Source of the DNA: Bradyrhizobium sp. ORS 375
GTDB lineage: Bacteria > Pseudomonadota > Alphaproteobacteria > Rhizobiales > Xanthobacteraceae
Direction: 5' to 3'
Length of the DNA: 55,772 nucleotides
Assembly (NCBI RefSeq): GCF_000239775.1
Contig: NZ_CAFI01000453.1
Coordinates: forward strand, 1-55,772
Within the stretch, counting starts at the first letter, position 1. Each line of letters begins with the position of its first letter. A program made the position numbers and the translations under genes. Below the pieces are notes generated by a model. That model was not told where the DNA came from, did no database searches, and saw nothing but the letters and a program-made list of their open reading frames with translations. Positions 1 through 11,760 of the stretch are shown here, piece after piece.

Positions 1-134
1 GTATTGAGCGGAGCGGCGTCGGGCTTTGCGGCGGCCGACAGCGCCGTCATCGGAGCAGACATCGCCGGCGCATTCGCACCGGCCAGCAGCGCACCTGAAA
101 GGGCCAGCGCCGCCGCGACATTCAAGCTTCGCAT
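1..134 (-). CDS. Small exported protein, N-terminal part (runs off window)
   Basis: Only the first 44 or so codons are in the window. The start at 134 is preceded by a good AAGGAGT ribosome binding site about 7 bases upstream. The protein begins MRSLNVAAALALSGALLAG, which is a typical Sec signal peptide: a basic start, a hydrophobic core, then small residues (Ala-Asn-Ala, Met-Ser-Ala) for cleavage. What follows is Ala/Pro-rich. No domain can be recognised in the visible part, so the function is unknown. An exported periplasmic or lipoprotein-like product is the most that can be said. Confidence 0.6.
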   Translation of the reverse strand, partial: MRSLNVAAALALSGALLAGANAPAMSAPMTALSAAAKPDAAPLN

Positions 135-314
135 CACTAGGACTCCTTGACCAAGATCATCACGCATGACGGCTCCCATTTTGGATGGGGCGCAGTCGTC
201 CGCCGCGACCGCGACGGTGTGGAGCACGTGAGTTGCTCGAAAGCTACGAACTGCTGGTTTGCGCGGCCGTTCCACGCAAAGTACGATCGTTGTCGCGGAA
301 CATCGACATGGCAG

Positions 315-644
315 TCAGTGCCGGCCGAGATTGCTCGAGCTGCCGGAGTTGTCGTCGCCTTGGCTCGCGCTGTTGTTGTTGAGCGAGCCGGTCGCATCGT
401 TCGGAGCCGAGGACGTGCGACCGGATCCATTGCCCGGCGCGGCGGCGGTTGGCGAGCCGCCCTGCCCCATGCCAGTCGTCCCGGTGCTCATGGAGCTGGC
501 GTCGGGCGAAGCCGGCGTCGCGTTGTGCGACGGGCCCGCGCTGCTGCCGCCAGTGCCGCTTCCGCCAGCGCCACCGCTCTGAGCCGAGGCAAACGAGCTG
601 GACAGCGCCAGCGCGGCGGCCGATGCGATCAAGACGAGTTTCAT
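315..644 (-). CDS. Small exported Gly/Ser-rich protein of unknown function
   Basis: This gene encodes 109 residues. Residues 1-22 (MKLVLIASAAALALSSSFASA) form a clear signal peptide with an Ala-Ser-Ala cleavage site. The mature part is low-complexity, rich in Gly, Ser, Thr, Asn and Ala, with no Cys and almost no hydrophobic stretches, so it is probably disordered. An AAGGA ribosome binding site lies before the ATG. It stands alone between another exported protein and oxyR, on the same strand as both. Small proteins of this look are common in Bradyrhizobium, but I do not recognise a named family. Confidence 0.6.
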   Translation of the reverse strand: MKLVLIASAAALALSSSFASAQSGGAGGSGTGGSSAGPSHNATPASPDASSMSTGTTGMGQGGSPTAAAPGNGSGRTSSAPNDATGSLNNNSASQGDDNSGSSSNLGRH

Positions 645-706
645 ACGAGCGTCCTTCGTTGGAGAAGAACGACAAGGTCGGCCTTTGCCGGACGTTCCTC
701 AGTCAG

Positions 707-1636
707 TCAGCCGCGGCGCTTGCGGGCCTGGCCCGCCGCGGCCTGCTTGCGCAGGCTCTCGGCGGCGCCGCCGACGATTTCGGAGATCTGCAGCAGCTGC
801 TTGGCGAGCGGACTGGTCTTGCGCCAGACCATGCCGATGCTGCGCTGGGGCTGCGGCTCGGCGAAGCGCGCCAGCGACACCGACGCCGAGCGCGTCTCGA
901 CGCCGACCGCCATTTCCGGAATCAAGGTCACGCCCATGCCGGCGCCGACCATCTGCACCAAGGTCGAAAGCGACGAGGCATCAAGCATCTCGCGCGGCGC
1001 CTGCATGTTGCAGAACGACAGCGCCTGGTCACGGAAGCAGTGCCCCTCCTCCAGCAACAACAGCCGCATCTCGCGCAGGCTCTCGCTGCTCGGCAACGGG
1101 GCGCCTTCGTATTCGGGCGGGCGCACCAGCAGGAAGTTCTCCGAGAACAGCGCGACCTCGGTCAGCGACGGTTCCGACACCGGCAGCGCGACGATCGCGG
1201 CATCGAGCCGGCCCTCGACCAGCTCGTCGATCAGCTTCGGCGTCTTGGATTCACGGACATGGATGTCGATCTCGGGATGCTTGCGGGTGAGGTCGCCGAT
1301 CACTTTCGGGAGAAGATAAGGCGCGACGGTCGGGATCATGCCGAGCCGCAGGCGGCCGGTGAGCTTGTCGCGCGAGGCGCGGGCGAAATCGCCGAGCTCG
1401 TCGACCGAGCGCAGGATCTCGCGGACGCGCTCGGCGAGCTGCTCGCCGAACCGCGTCAGCACCACTTGGCGGGCATTGCGTTCCAGCAGGACGCCGCCGA
1501 GCGCGTCCTCCATCTCCTTGATCTGCATCGACAATGCCGGCTGCGAGATCGCGCAGGCCTCCGCGGCGCGGCCGAAATGGCCGAGACGCGCCAGCGCGTC
1601 GAAATAGCGAAGCTGCCGCATCGTCAAGTGGATCAT
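707..1636 (-). CDS. oxyR: Hydrogen peroxide-inducible LysR-type activator OxyR
   Basis: The protein has 309 residues: an N-terminal winged helix-turn-helix (MRQLRYFDALARLGHFGRAA, roughly residues 6-65) and a LysR substrate-binding domain. The redox pair is visible: Cys200 in GHCFRDQALSFC and Cys209, matching Cys199 and Cys208 of E. coli OxyR in spacing and context. That distinguishes it from other LysR proteins. In the family, peroxide joins these cysteines and the protein activates antioxidant genes. It is transcribed divergently from katG across a 227-bp spacer with duplicated operator-like blocks, so katG is its obvious target. The start at 1636 lies inside one of these blocks and lacks a strong ribosome site; ATG at 1621 is the alternative. 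Confidence 0.93.
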   Translation of the reverse strand: MIHLTMRQLRYFDALARLGHFGRAAEACAISQPALSMQIKEMEDALGGVLLERNARQVVLTRFGEQLAERVREILRSVDELGDFARASRDKLTGRLRLGMIPTVAPYLLPKVIGDLTRKHPEIDIHVRESKTPKLIDELVEGRLDAAIVALPVSEPSLTEVALFSENFLLVRPPEYEGAPLPSSESLREMRLLLLEEGHCFRDQALSFCNMQAPREMLDASSLSTLVQMVGAGMGVTLIPEMAVGVETRSASVSLARFAEPQPQRSIGMVWRKTSPLAKQLLQISEIVGGAAESLRKQAAAGQARKRRG

Positions 1637-4044
<2,408 letters not shown>

Positions 4045-4069
4045 GGCGAAAGCCTGACTGACAAATAAG

Positions 4070-4105
4070 AAGCGGCGCTTCAGTGATGAAGCGCCGCTTT
4101 TTGTT
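4070..4105 (+). terminator. Rho-independent terminator of katG
   Basis: There is a perfect 13-bp stem, AAGCGGCGCTTCA at 4070-4082 and TGAAGCGCCGCTT at 4087-4099, with a GTGA loop and followed by TTTTTGTTT. It lies 26 bases after the katG stop. On the other strand it is also downstream of the lytic transglycosylase gene. Confidence 0.9.
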
Positions 4106-4131
4106 TGCAGATGGTTTGGCGGGTGAGCGCC

Positions 4132-4947
4132 TCACCTCTCCGCGGCCGAGCCGCCGCCGTCGATCTGGCGGCCCATCAGCGCGATCGCCTTCTGATAGAC
4201 GCCGGCGGCATTCCAGGCTTCGATGGCGGCGAAGTTGGGCTCGCCGGGCTGATAACCGGCGCCGGCCTTCCAGCCATTGGCGCGCAGGAAGTTCGCGGTC
4301 GAGGCCAGCGCATTCGCGGCGACGTCGAGATTGCCGACGCCGTAGGCCAGAATGTTCTTCGGCATGAACTGTGTCTGCCCGACCTCGCCATGCATCGAGC
4401 CGCGCTGGTTGCCCGACAGCACGCCGCGATCGATCAGCTTCAGCGCGGCGTAGAGCTGCTCGGTGAAGAATTCCGGGCGGCGGCAATCATAGGCCAGCGT
4501 CGCGATCGACGACAGCATGTGCTGGTTGCCGCGCTGGCTGCCGAACGCGCTTTCCATGCCCCAGATCGCGATCAACGGCCCGGGCGGCACACCGTAGCGC
4601 TGCTCGATCGAGGCGAACATCGCCGCCTGCGACTGCTTCAGCTGCCGGCCGCGCGCGACGATCGCCGCGGCCCCGCGCTTGGCGAGGAACTGATCGAGCG
4701 ACAGCTGAAAGCTGCGCTGGCCGCGATCGGCGGCGATGGTCGCGGACGCGTAGTTGGTCTGCATCAGCGCCGATATCGCCGTGCCGCCGACGCCCTTGGC
4801 GCGCGCCTCCTCGCTGAAATCGCGCTTCCACGCCTCGAAGCCGGCCGGCGACGAGCCGCACTGCGCCGCCCGGGCTCCGCCGCTGAAGGCCGCGAGCAGG
4901 GTTGCGGCGGTCAGGGTGATCGTGATGAAGGCCCGGCGCTTTGTCAT
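4132..4947 (-). CDS. Lytic murein transglycosylase, MltB-like
   Basis: The product of 271 residues would cleave peptidoglycan non-hydrolytically in the periplasm. Residues 1-28 (MTKRRAFITITLTAATLLAA and on to ARA) are a signal peptide. The catalytic Glu is Glu132 in LIAIWGMESAFGS. The GQTQFMP motif and the NFLRANGW and KAGAGYQPGEPNF segments are typical of the SLT_2/MltB family. The family often carries a C-terminal peptidoglycan-binding domain, which is absent here, so this is a short form. The start at 4947 is preceded by AGAGGAG; longer in-frame starts up to 5049 would bury the signal peptide. It is a single gene, convergent with katG. Confidence 0.88.
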   Translation of the reverse strand: MTKRRAFITITLTAATLLAAFSGGARAAQCGSSPAGFEAWKRDFSEEARAKGVGGTAISALMQTNYASATIAADRGQRSFQLSLDQFLAKRGAAAIVARGRQLKQSQAAMFASIEQRYGVPPGPLIAIWGMESAFGSQRGNQHMLSSIATLAYDCRRPEFFTEQLYAALKLIDRGVLSGNQRGSMHGEVGQTQFMPKNILAYGVGNLDVAANALASTANFLRANGWKAGAGYQPGEPNFAAIEAWNAAGVYQKAIALMGRQIDGGGSAAER

Positions 4948-5258
4948 TGATGCTCCTCTGATGACGTCTTCGCACGCGCGTCTCATGACCTCCGCGTGAC
5001 ATCTGACGCCGGCGCGGCAGTATCGGCCGCCGTGGTGAAATGCCGACAACCTAACTCAGTTGTCGACAAACGCCCAGCGCGGTGCGACTGAGGTTCCCGG
5101 CGAGTCCTCGCAGGCATGTGATCGGAGCCAAGGTTCCCTCCCTTGAGGTCGCGTTGACACCCTGGCGACGACACGACTAAAGAAACGAAACAGTTTAGTT
5201 CTTAACGTTCGATTCGGATATCGGGCCCACAATGGCCGGGCGATTCGCGGAGCAGCCC
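4948..5258. other. 311-bp divergent intergenic region
   Basis: This lies between the divergent transglycosylase and PepSY-protein genes. I see no convincing gene in it. It holds a possible sigma-70 promoter for the rightward gene, listed separately, and no clear hairpin terminator. Confidence 0.5.
5154..5183 (+). promoter_or_regulatory. Possible sigma-70 promoter for the PepSY gene
   Basis: TTGACA at 5154-5159 and TAAAGA at 5178-5183 are separated by 18 bases, about 75 bases before the start at 5259. The match is by eye only. Confidence 0.35.
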
Positions 5259-5855
5259 ATGACACGCAAGGTTCTTGTCGCGCTGATGCTGTCATGCTGG
5301 ACGGCCCTGTCGCCGGTTGTTGCCCGGGCGACGGCCAACGACGCAGGCACCGCGCAGAACCATACCAACGCACCATCGGCTGACGACCCGGCGCTGAGCC
5401 AGGAGGCGATCGATCGCGAGCTCGCCCGGTTCCGCCGATCGGAAGTGTCGCTGCACCGGGCGCTGCGGATCGCCGAGAAGATCCACCCGGGCTCGCGGAC
5501 CGCCGACATCAGCTTCGAGGGCGGGCTCGACGTCCCCGTCTACAAGGTCCGCACCTTGCGGAGCGGCCAGGTCTGGGAGTTCGACATCGACAGCTCGACA
5601 GCCAAGGTGCTGAACAGCGTGCTGTTCTCGACCGTGGAGGGTCTCAGCGAAAGCGACCGCAACAGCCTCGCCGCGCTCAATGGCGTTACGCTGAAGATGT
5701 CTGATGCGATCAGGATCGCCGAGCGCTCCGCCGCAGGCCGGGCGATCAGCGGCGGCCTCGTCAGCAAGGACGGCAAGCTCGCCTTCATCGTGGTCGTCGT
5801 CAGCGGCAAAGACCTGAAGCAGGTGACGCTCGAACCGACGCCGCGGCGACGCTGA
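5259..5855 (+). CDS. Exported PepSY-domain protein
   Basis: The product has 198 residues with an N-terminal signal peptide (MTRKVLVALMLSCWTALSPV, cleavage near ARA). Two PepSY-like units follow: one around VSLHRALRIAEKIHPGS...VYKVRTLRSGQVWEFDIDSSTAKVL and a second, less complete, around LKMSDAIRIAERSAAGRAISGG...LAFIVVVVS. PepSY domains are usually periplasmic and are thought to bind or inhibit proteases or other partners; the partner here is unknown. The start at 5259 has GGAG 6 bases upstream; an ATG at 5232 lacks one. Nothing in the neighbours suggests a pathway. Confidence 0.7.
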   Translation: MTRKVLVALMLSCWTALSPVVARATANDAGTAQNHTNAPSADDPALSQEAIDRELARFRRSEVSLHRALRIAEKIHPGSRTADISFEGGLDVPVYKVRTLRSGQVWEFDIDSSTAKVLNSVLFSTVEGLSESDRNSLAALNGVTLKMSDAIRIAERSAAGRAISGGLVSKDGKLAFIVVVVSGKDLKQVTLEPTPRRR

Positions 5856-5936
5856 CCCGACGCACCTCAACGCATACGAATCGCAGGGGCGAGAGACGTC
5901 GCCGGCTGCAACATCATGTCTCTGGCGTCATGCCCT

Positions 5937-5964
5937 GAGCGTCAGGTCTTGAGCGTCAGGTCTT
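5937..5964. repeat. 14-bp perfect tandem duplication
   Basis: GAGCGTCAGGTCTT occurs twice in direct succession, at 5937-5950 and 5951-5964. The second copy contains the stop codon of the TetR gene, so the duplication does not alter the reading frame. Confidence 0.8.
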
Positions 5965-6651
5965 GGCATATAGCGCTAGAAAGATCTTGACCCGCTCCCG
6001 CACGAAGCCGGGCATCTCCTTGCGAATGGTCCTCTCCTTCACGCCCATCAGGGCGCGCATCAGCAGCGGCAGCACGATCAGGTCGATGAAGATCTCCGCC
6101 ATGGCCTCCGACGCTTTTGACGGCGCGCGCCTGGGCGGCGGGCCGGCGGAGCCGATGGTGTCGGCCAGCAGCACCGCGACCGCATGCGTGGCCCGCTTGC
6201 GCGAAAGCTCATGGAATTGGCAGCTGAGGTCGGGAAAGCGATAGGCCTCGCCGATCGTCACCCGCAGCAATCCGATCGATTCCTTCAACGCGCGATCGAC
6301 GATCGCCGTCGCGAGCCCGGCCAGCTTCTCCTGAACGGTCCCGGGAGAGGGCGTATAGGACGCCCCCAAACTCATCAGCTCGCCGATCGAGCGCTCGACG
6401 ATGGCGGCAAACAACGCCGGCTTGCCGGCGTAACGGGCATAGATGGTGGGCTTGGAGGCCGGCGCCCGCTCGGCGATCTCATCGATGCTGGTGCCGTCGA
6501 AACCGCGCTCGAGAAACACCTCGTGCGCCGCATCCAGGATTCGCTCTTCGATATTGCCGGCCAGGGCCTTTGGCGGCCGCCCGACCCGGCCCCGCAGCCC
6601 GACCGAGCGCGCGACATCATTGCGTTTAACCTTGGCCTGCGTACGGGCCAT
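5956..6651 (-). CDS. TetR/AcrR-family transcriptional regulator
   Basis: The product has 231 residues. Residues 1-30 are basic (RGRVGRPPKAL), then the TetR helix-turn-helix spans about 33-80 (ERILDAAHEVFLERGFDGTS, IDEIAERAPASKPTIYARYAGK, PALFAAIVE). The C-terminal ligand domain resembles the AefR-like group and gives no hint of ligand. It lies downstream of cbbY on the same strand with a 150-bp gap, so it is not clearly part of the cbb operon. The target genes are unknown. Confidence 0.85.
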   Translation of the reverse strand: MARTQAKVKRNDVARSVGLRGRVGRPPKALAGNIEERILDAAHEVFLERGFDGTSIDEIAERAPASKPTIYARYAGKPALFAAIVERSIGELMSLGASYTPSPGTVQEKLAGLATAIVDRALKESIGLLRVTIGEAYRFPDLSCQFHELSRKRATHAVAVLLADTIGSAGPPPRRAPSKASEAMAEIFIDLIVLPLLMRALMGVKERTIRKEMPGFVRERVKIFLALYAKT

Positions 6652-6801
6652 ACTCTACGACCTCGACTCGACATGTCAGCATATCGGCAAGGGATTACAC
6701 GTTCTCAGCCGAACGGCAATAGAACGCCAAATGCGAGGCTGCTATGCGCACGCTGGCGTACATAATCTGACATGCCGGATGCACTCAAACATCAGAAGAC
6801 A

Positions 6802-7524
6802 TCAAACTATCAGCTCGCTGAGATCGTCGAGCACCGCCAATGCACCATCAAATACATCATCATGAAAATAGAGGCTGCGGGTGATCAGCACGGGAACGCC
6901 GGCCCGCACGGCCGCCATCAGCCCGTTACCGGAGTCCTCGACGGCAATGCAGCTCACCGCCGGCAGATCGAGCTGCGACAACACCTCGAGGTAGACGTCC
7001 GGCGCCGGCTTCTTGCGCGCGACATCATCGGCGGCAACGACCGCGGCGAATTTTGCCTCCCAGTCCACACCCAGGACGGGAGCGAGCAACGCGTCGATAT
7101 TGACGCGCGTCGTCGTCGTCGCGATCGCCACCCGCTGCTCGCGCGCCCAGGCTGCATCGAGCAGCTCTCTCACTCCCGGGCGCAGCGGACACCCCTTGTC
7201 GGCCATGATGGCGGCGAACCGCTCCGTCTTGATGCGATGGAGCCTGGCGATGACCGCATCGCTCAGGGGTGGACCGGCACGGCGCATCTGGTCGAAAGCA
7301 CGAATGCGCTCCTTGCCGCCTGCGACGCGCAGCAGCTCCTTGTAGATCCGCCGACCCCAATGCCAGTCGATGCCACCGGCAACAAAGGCCTCGTTGAACG
7401 CCTCGCGGTGGATCTCCTCGGTCTCGGCGAGCGTCCCGTCGACGTCGAGGATCAGTGCACCGGCGTCGGCGATGCGGCGCCGGAGGTCATCCATGGGTGA
7501 ATTCTTCACCAACGCGAGACTCAT
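6802..7524 (-). CDS. cbbY: HAD-family sugar phosphatase CbbY
   Basis: The product has 240 residues. The HAD motifs are present: DVDGTLAETEE with the nucleophile Asp, a Thr-rich motif II (VAIATTTTRVN), Lys in ARKKPAPDVYLEVL, and the acidic motif VEDSGNGLMAA. In red-type Rubisco organisms CbbY dephosphorylates xylulose-1,5-bisphosphate, a misfire product that inhibits Rubisco, which fits its place right after cbbX. The start at 7524 has GCGGAG 7-8 bases upstream and leaves 16 bases after the cbbX stop. GTG or ATG codons further in (for example 7494) are possible but less well supported. It is the last gene of the cbb operon. Confidence 0.88.
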   Translation of the reverse strand: MSLALVKNSPMDDLRRRIADAGALILDVDGTLAETEEIHREAFNEAFVAGGIDWHWGRRIYKELLRVAGGKERIRAFDQMRRAGPPLSDAVIARLHRIKTERFAAIMADKGCPLRPGVRELLDAAWAREQRVAIATTTTRVNIDALLAPVLGVDWEAKFAAVVAADDVARKKPAPDVYLEVLSQLDLPAVSCIAVEDSGNGLMAAVRAGVPVLITRSLYFHDDVFDGALAVLDDLSELIV

Positions 7525-7540
7525 CACTTCGACTCCGCTC

Positions 7541-8467
7541 TTACGTCGCCTTGCTGTCGGCTTGGGCAAACACGCGGCTCGCCAGCACGTCGCTGGCTTC
7601 GATCGACATCACGTCGTCGGATGTTAGCACACGGTCGAGCCGCGACACCAGACGGTTGGCCTGTCGCAGCCGGACGCGATCCAAGGCATTGCGGATCGAG
7701 CGCGCATTGGAGAACAGGGGCTGGGTCCGGCGCACCGTGATATACTTCTCGAAGGCGACGCGGGCCTCGGGGGTAAATCGGTAGTTCTGACCATCGAGCA
7801 TCATCTCGGCAATGGTCAGGAGCTCGCCCTCCGAGTAATCGGGGAAGTCGATGTGATGGGCGATGCGCGAGCGGAATCCGGGGTTGCTCTGGAAGAACTT
7901 CTCCATGCGGTCGGCATAGCCGGCTAGGATCACGACCAGATCCTCGCGCTGCGACTCCATGATCTGCAGCAGGATCTCGATCGACTCCTGGCCATAGTCG
8001 CGCTCGTTCTCCGGGCGATAGAGATAATACGCCTCGTCGATGAACAGCACGCCGCCCATCGCCTTCTTCAGCACCTCCTTGGTCTTGGGCGCGGTGTGGC
8101 CGATATACTGACCGACGAGATCGTCACGTGTGACGCTGATGACGTGGCCGCGGCGGACGAAGCCGAGCCGGTGCAGGATGCCGGCCATGCGCAGCGCGAC
8201 CGTCGTCTTGCCGGTGCCGGGGTTGCCGGTGAACGACATATGCAGCGTCGGAAACGTCGTCGCCAGACCCATCTTCTGACGGATGCGCTCCATCAGCAGC
8301 AGCGAGGCGATCTCGCGAATCCGCGTCTTGACCGGAGCCAGACCGACCAGCTCACGGTCGAGCTGCTCCAGCACGGGCGCGATGTCGACGCTCTCGAACT
8401 CGCGGCGCAGATCGATGGTGTCGACCGGCGTCGCCTGATCGGCGTCCGCCTGCGTAGCCTGCATCAT
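7541..8467 (-). CDS. cbbX: Red-type Rubisco activase CbbX (AAA+)
   Basis: The product has 308 residues. This AAA+ ATPase remodels inhibited form IC Rubisco by threading the C-terminus of the large subunit. Walker A (GNPGTGKT, about residues 79-86), Walker B ([11 protein letters not shown]) and the pore-loop segment YIGHTAPKT characteristic of CbbX are all visible, as is an Asn/Arg sensor region ([24 protein letters not shown]). The start at 8467 is supported by GGAGG 8 bases upstream; the frame is open further up but without a ribosome site. It follows cbbS after a hairpin-containing spacer and precedes cbbY. Confidence 0.96.
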   Translation of the reverse strand: MMQATQADADQATPVDTIDLRREFESVDIAPVLEQLDRELVGLAPVKTRIREIASLLLMERIRQKMGLATTFPTLHMSFTGNPGTGKTTVALRMAGILHRLGFVRRGHVISVTRDDLVGQYIGHTAPKTKEVLKKAMGGVLFIDEAYYLYRPENERDYGQESIEILLQIMESQREDLVVILAGYADRMEKFFQSNPGFRSRIAHHIDFPDYSEGELLTIAEMMLDGQNYRFTPEARVAFEKYITVRRTQPLFSNARSIRNALDRVRLRQANRLVSRLDRVLTSDDVMSIEASDVLASRVFAQADSKAT

Positions 8468-8592
8468 GGGCTCGTCCTCCGCTTGCCGAAGTTCGCACGG
8501 GCTGGCGGCAGATCCTCCCCGCGAACTCCGGCAAGCAGGGGTCGCCGTCACATCACAAAAGCAGATTGGACTTCATCAGCGCGGCAGAGCCG

Positions 8593-8634
8593 GCGCTGAG
8601 GTCCCCGCCCCGCAATCGGCAGAGACCTCAGCGC
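8593..8634 (-). terminator. cbbS-cbbX intercistronic hairpin
   Basis: A perfect 11-bp inverted repeat (GCGCTGAGGTC at 8593-8603, GACCTCAGCGC at 8624-8634) encloses a 20-base loop. It lies 9 bases after the cbbS stop and well before cbbX. No U tract follows, so it may be a partial terminator or an mRNA-stabilising structure that keeps cbbLS message in excess over cbbXY. Confidence 0.6.
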
Positions 8635-8642
8635 AGCTTCTG

Positions 8643-9062
8643 TTACGAGTAGCGCTCGCCCTCGGGGCGCTCGGCGGCGTAGGATCGCGTCGAGTAACGC
8701 AGATTGCGCCCGACGGTTTCCTGACGGTCGAGCCGGAAACCGGGCTCGTTCTTCGGCCGGTTGACGATGAAGGACAGCCGGATCGATTCCCAGCCATGCG
8801 AGGAGTCGAACGCCGAGATGCGGATGTAGCGGTCGCCGTAGATCTTCCGACACTCGGCGAGCTCCCGCATGATGCCGGCGGCATCACGCAGGTCGAACAT
8901 CGGCAGGCCCCACATTTCCCAATAGGTGTTGCGGGGATGCGGGTCGTCGGTGAACTCGATGTTCACGGCCCAGTTCTTCTCCAGGCAGTACTGGATCTGG
9001 GCCGTGATCTGATCGTCGGTCAGATCAGGCAGGAAGGAAAAGCAGCCTTGGGTCACGCGCAT
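8643..9062 (-). CDS. cbbS: Ribulose bisphosphate carboxylase small subunit, form IC
   Basis: The product of 139 residues begins [19 protein letters not shown] and contains the NPHPR-like segment ([19 protein letters not shown]) of red-type small subunits. The C-terminal extension after [15 protein letters not shown] is the feature that separates form IC/ID small subunits from green-type ones. It assembles with CbbL as L8S8. AGGAG precedes the start. It lies 74 bases after cbbL in the cbb operon. Confidence 0.97.
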   Translation of the reverse strand: MRVTQGCFSFLPDLTDDQITAQIQYCLEKNWAVNIEFTDDPHPRNTYWEMWGLPMFDLRDAAGIMRELAECRKIYGDRYIRISAFDSSHGWESIRLSFIVNRPKNEPGFRLDRQETVGRNLRYSTRSYAAERPEGERYS

Positions 9063-9136
9063 GGTGAGATCTCCTGATGTTGGGCTGCCGGGCGAGCCGG
9101 GATCCGGCCCGCAACGCGGCGACGCATCGAATGGGG

Positions 9137-10633
<1,497 letters not shown>

Positions 10634-11716
10634 TCACGCAGCTTCAGTCATTCCCCCAATTCGCGGATCGAGCGCGCCGGAGCGATAGCGTTTCGCCATC
10701 TCCGACAGCGGCAGCACCTTGATCCGGGATGCGTTGCCGGCGGCGCCGAATTGCTCGAAGCGCTCGCGGCAGAGGTCGCGCATCGAGTCCATCGCCGGCT
10801 TCAGGAACTTGCGCGGATCGAACTCGACCTTCGAGGACGCGCCGACCTTGCGGAAGATCGCGGTCATCGCCAGCCGGCAGTCGGTGTCGATGTTGACCTT
10901 GCGGACGCCGTGGCGGATGCCGCGCACGATCTCCTCGACCGGGACGCCCCAGGTCTGCGGCATCTCGCCCCCGAACTGGTTGAACATGTCCTGCAGCGAT
11001 TGCGGCACTGAGGAGGAGCCATGCATCACCAGATGGGTGTTGGGCAGCCGGCGGTGGATCTCCTCGATCACGTTCATCGCGAGGATCTCGCCGTCCGGCT
11101 GGCGCGAGAACTTGTAGGCGCCGTGCGAGGTGCCCATCGCGATCGCCAGCGCATCGACCTTGGTGGCGCGGACGAAGTCCACCGCCTGGTCGGGATCGGT
11201 CAACAGCTGGTCGCGGCTGACCTTGCCTTCGAGGCCGTGGCCATCCTCCTGCTCGCCGCCGCCATGCTCGAGCGAGCCGAGCACGCCGAGCTCGCCCTCG
11301 ACCGAGGCGCCGACCCAATGCGCCATGTCGGTGACACGGCGGGTGATGTCGACGTTGTACTCATAGTCGGCGGCGGTCTTGGCATCGGCCTTGAGCGAGC
11401 CATCCATCATCACCGAGGTGAAACCATACTTGATCGCAGTCGCGCAGGTCGCCTCGTCGTTGCCGTGGTCCTGATGCAGGCAGAGCGGGATCTGCGGATA
11501 CATCTCCTCCAGCGCGTCGATCATCTTCGACAGCATGATGTCGCCGGCATAGGACCGCGCACCGCGCGAGGCCTGGATGATCACAGGCGCGTCGACGGCG
11601 GCGGCCGCCTCCATGATCGCGAGCCCCTGCTCCATGTTGTTGATGTTGAAAGCCGGCACGCCGTAGCCGCGCTCGGCGGCATGGTCCAGCAATTGTCTGA
11701 GCGTGATCCGCGCCAT
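10634..11716 (-). CDS. cbbA: Class II fructose-bisphosphate aldolase, Calvin-cycle subtype
   Basis: The product has 360 residues. It condenses dihydroxyacetone phosphate with glyceraldehyde-3-phosphate (and erythrose-4-phosphate) in the cytoplasm. Zinc ligands are visible in [11 protein letters not shown], in the glutamate-rich [10 protein letters not shown] region and in [10 protein letters not shown]. The start at 11716 ([24 protein letters not shown]) agrees with the family and has GGAGA upstream; the longer open frame upstream overlaps cbbT. It sits between cbbT (44-bp gap) and cbbL (36-bp gap). Confidence 0.96.
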   Translation of the reverse strand: MARITLRQLLDHAAERGYGVPAFNINNMEQGLAIMEAAAAVDAPVIIQASRGARSYAGDIMLSKMIDALEEMYPQIPLCLHQDHGNDEATCATAIKYGFTSVMMDGSLKADAKTAADYEYNVDITRRVTDMAHWVGASVEGELGVLGSLEHGGGEQEDGHGLEGKVSRDQLLTDPDQAVDFVRATKVDALAIAMGTSHGAYKFSRQPDGEILAMNVIEEIHRRLPNTHLVMHGSSSVPQSLQDMFNQFGGEMPQTWGVPVEEIVRGIRHGVRKVNIDTDCRLAMTAIFRKVGASSKVEFDPRKFLKPAMDSMRDLCRERFEQFGAAGNASRIKVLPLSEMAKRYRSGALDPRIGGMTEAA

Positions 11717-11760
11717 GCTTGGTCTCCGTCCCTGTTCGATGTTGTGTTTGGTGGCGCGCG

